Assembly: GCA_002914805.1 (NCBI GenBank)
Contig: JXTB01000020.1
Span: 428,573-492,572 of the forward strand
Origin: Parasponia andersonii
Taxonomy: Eukaryota; Streptophyta; Magnoliopsida; Rosales; Cannabaceae
Direction: 5' to 3'
DNA length: 64,000 nt
Shown: positions 63,301 to 64,000 of the stretch, piece after piece
Numbering within the stretch: position 1 is the first letter of the stretch
How the letters are laid out: every line of letters starts with the position of its first letter
Program-made: the position numbers and the translations under genes
The notes under the pieces: generated by a model
What the model saw: only the letters and a program-made list of their open reading frames with translations
The model's database searches: none
Told to the model about the DNA's origin: nothing

Positions 63301-63845
63301 ATATTGCCATAGAGATGGCTTGCCAGAACTTTTTTCTAGTATATTATGATATTGTTATCTATTTTACTTGATATTGGATAATAGGTCATTTCTATACGAC
63401 TTTTCCTTACATCAAAGACCTTGAAAGTCTTTGTATATATTAATGATTTGTACAACTTACAACTAAGTTTTATGTTAGGCAAGAGACTTAGAGAGTCTCT
63501 AAATTTAAATGTGGTATAAATTAATAACCTATAACATTATCTTAGATTAATAACTTGAAAAGTCTTTGGATTTTACATATTTTGTGGATATTTTAAATTC
63601 AATACTTCGGAATGCAATAGTTGACATTTTTTTGGGTCTCTTGCACTTATGCCTTTATGGCATCAACATATTAGTCGGACTTTAATGCCCAATGATGTAT
63701 GATTTATACTTCTTGGTTAGATTCATATTTGGCTTGATACTCATTAATTTTATAAAGGAGTGATTACTCTCCTTCAGGTGACTATTACAAACCATTCTAC
63801 CTTTAACCTCTATTTGTGTCTTAATTTTAGAACGAAATTCTTTTC

Positions 63846-63857
63846 AGAAGGGAAGGA
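63846..63857 (+). promoter_or_regulatory. Polypurine tract of LARD-3
   Basis: AGAAGGGAAGGA immediately before the TGTAAAAATCC start of the 3' LTR, preceded by the AACGAAATTCTTTTC text seen before other LTRs of this group. Confidence 0.85.
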
Positions 63858-64000
63858 TGTAAAAATCCTGAATTTTGGAAAGTAAAATGATCATTTGAAA
63901 AATTTCAGATATAAAATAATAGAGAATTTTTGAAATTTGGAATGGATTTAAGTGAAAGAATTTTATAAAAGTAGGGATTAAATGGCAATTTTGGGTGACG

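Larger units (their letters stand above)
60342..63857 (+). mobile_element. Non-coding interior of LARD-3
   Basis: 3.5 kb with no retroviral domain and no long sense ORF. It carries hairpins at 63413-63433 (CAAAGAC arm and GTCTTTG arm) and 63482-63500 (AGAGACT and AGTCTCT arms) in the region equivalent to the LARD-2 hairpins, and a GACATTATATGCTTGTG block near 60739 shared with LARD-2. Confidence 0.8.
58112..64000 (+). mobile_element. LARD-3: non-coding LTR element, plus strand, 3' LTR cut by the window edge
   Basis: 5' LTR 58112-60341 (TGTAAAAACC...TTACGACA, 2230 bp), primer-binding site 60345-60356 (TGGTATCGGAGC), non-coding interior 60342-63857, polypurine tract 63846-63857 (AGAAGGGAAGGA), 3' LTR from 63858 (TGTAAAAATCCTGAATTTTGG). 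The interior is the reverse complement of the LARD-1 and LARD-2 interiors (for example 60690-60790 against 38164-38260). It has no gag or pol. It looks structurally whole as far as the window shows. Confidence 0.88.

Overview
This is a repeat-dominated window of a nuclear flowering-plant genome. It is AT-rich and contains plant-type Ty3/gypsy chromoviruses, Ty1/copia LTRs, CACTA (En/Spm) transposon ends, a FAR1/FHY3-type transposase relic and one clear two-exon host gene of the plantacyanin (basic blue copper protein) family. That gene reads as a dicot-type protein, but the species cannot be named from sequence alone.

Layout. 1-1358: internal end and LTR of a minus-strand copia element, which cuts into a Tekay-type LTR remnant (1359-3419). 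3482-12442: a decayed plus-strand Tekay/Del chromovirus, element A. 12443-17717: copia tail remnant, unassigned AT-rich DNA, a 271-bp tandem duplication, and the 3' part of a CACTA transposon that ends at 17717. 17722-20033: a solo LTR with perfect GTAAG target duplications, sitting on the CACTA terminus. 20761-28869: a complete-looking non-coding LTR element, LARD-1. 28870-30896: AT-rich spacer. 30897 to about 38800: a second non-coding LTR element, LARD-2, with a solo copia LTR nested inside it (33282-34821). About 38800-39299: a small CACTA-like element. 39670-40650: a broken FAR1-related (FRS/MULE) gene. 41056-47252: a truncated minus-strand Tekay chromovirus, element D. 47251-48640: copia gag scrap followed by a LINE C-terminal scrap. 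49390-49835: degraded dispersed repeat. 50540-52058: the plantacyanin gene, minus strand. 54854-57600: a second solo LTR, with perfect AGTTG duplications. 58112-64000: LARD-3, plus strand, running off the window.

How it fits together. The only gene likely to work is the plantacyanin. The most unusual feature is a family of three LTR elements with about 2.1-2.2 kb LTRs and a 3.5-4 kb internal domain. That domain is non-coding, yet recognisably homologous in all three copies, and it carries short hairpins of the CAAAGACTT...AAGTCTTTG type. Their LTRs share landmarks with the LTR of the protein-coding chromovirus D (41-47 kb), which suggests a mobilising partner of Tekay type. The nesting order gives a relative chronology: LARD-2 is older than its nested copia LTR, and the CACTA end is older than the solo LTR beside it.
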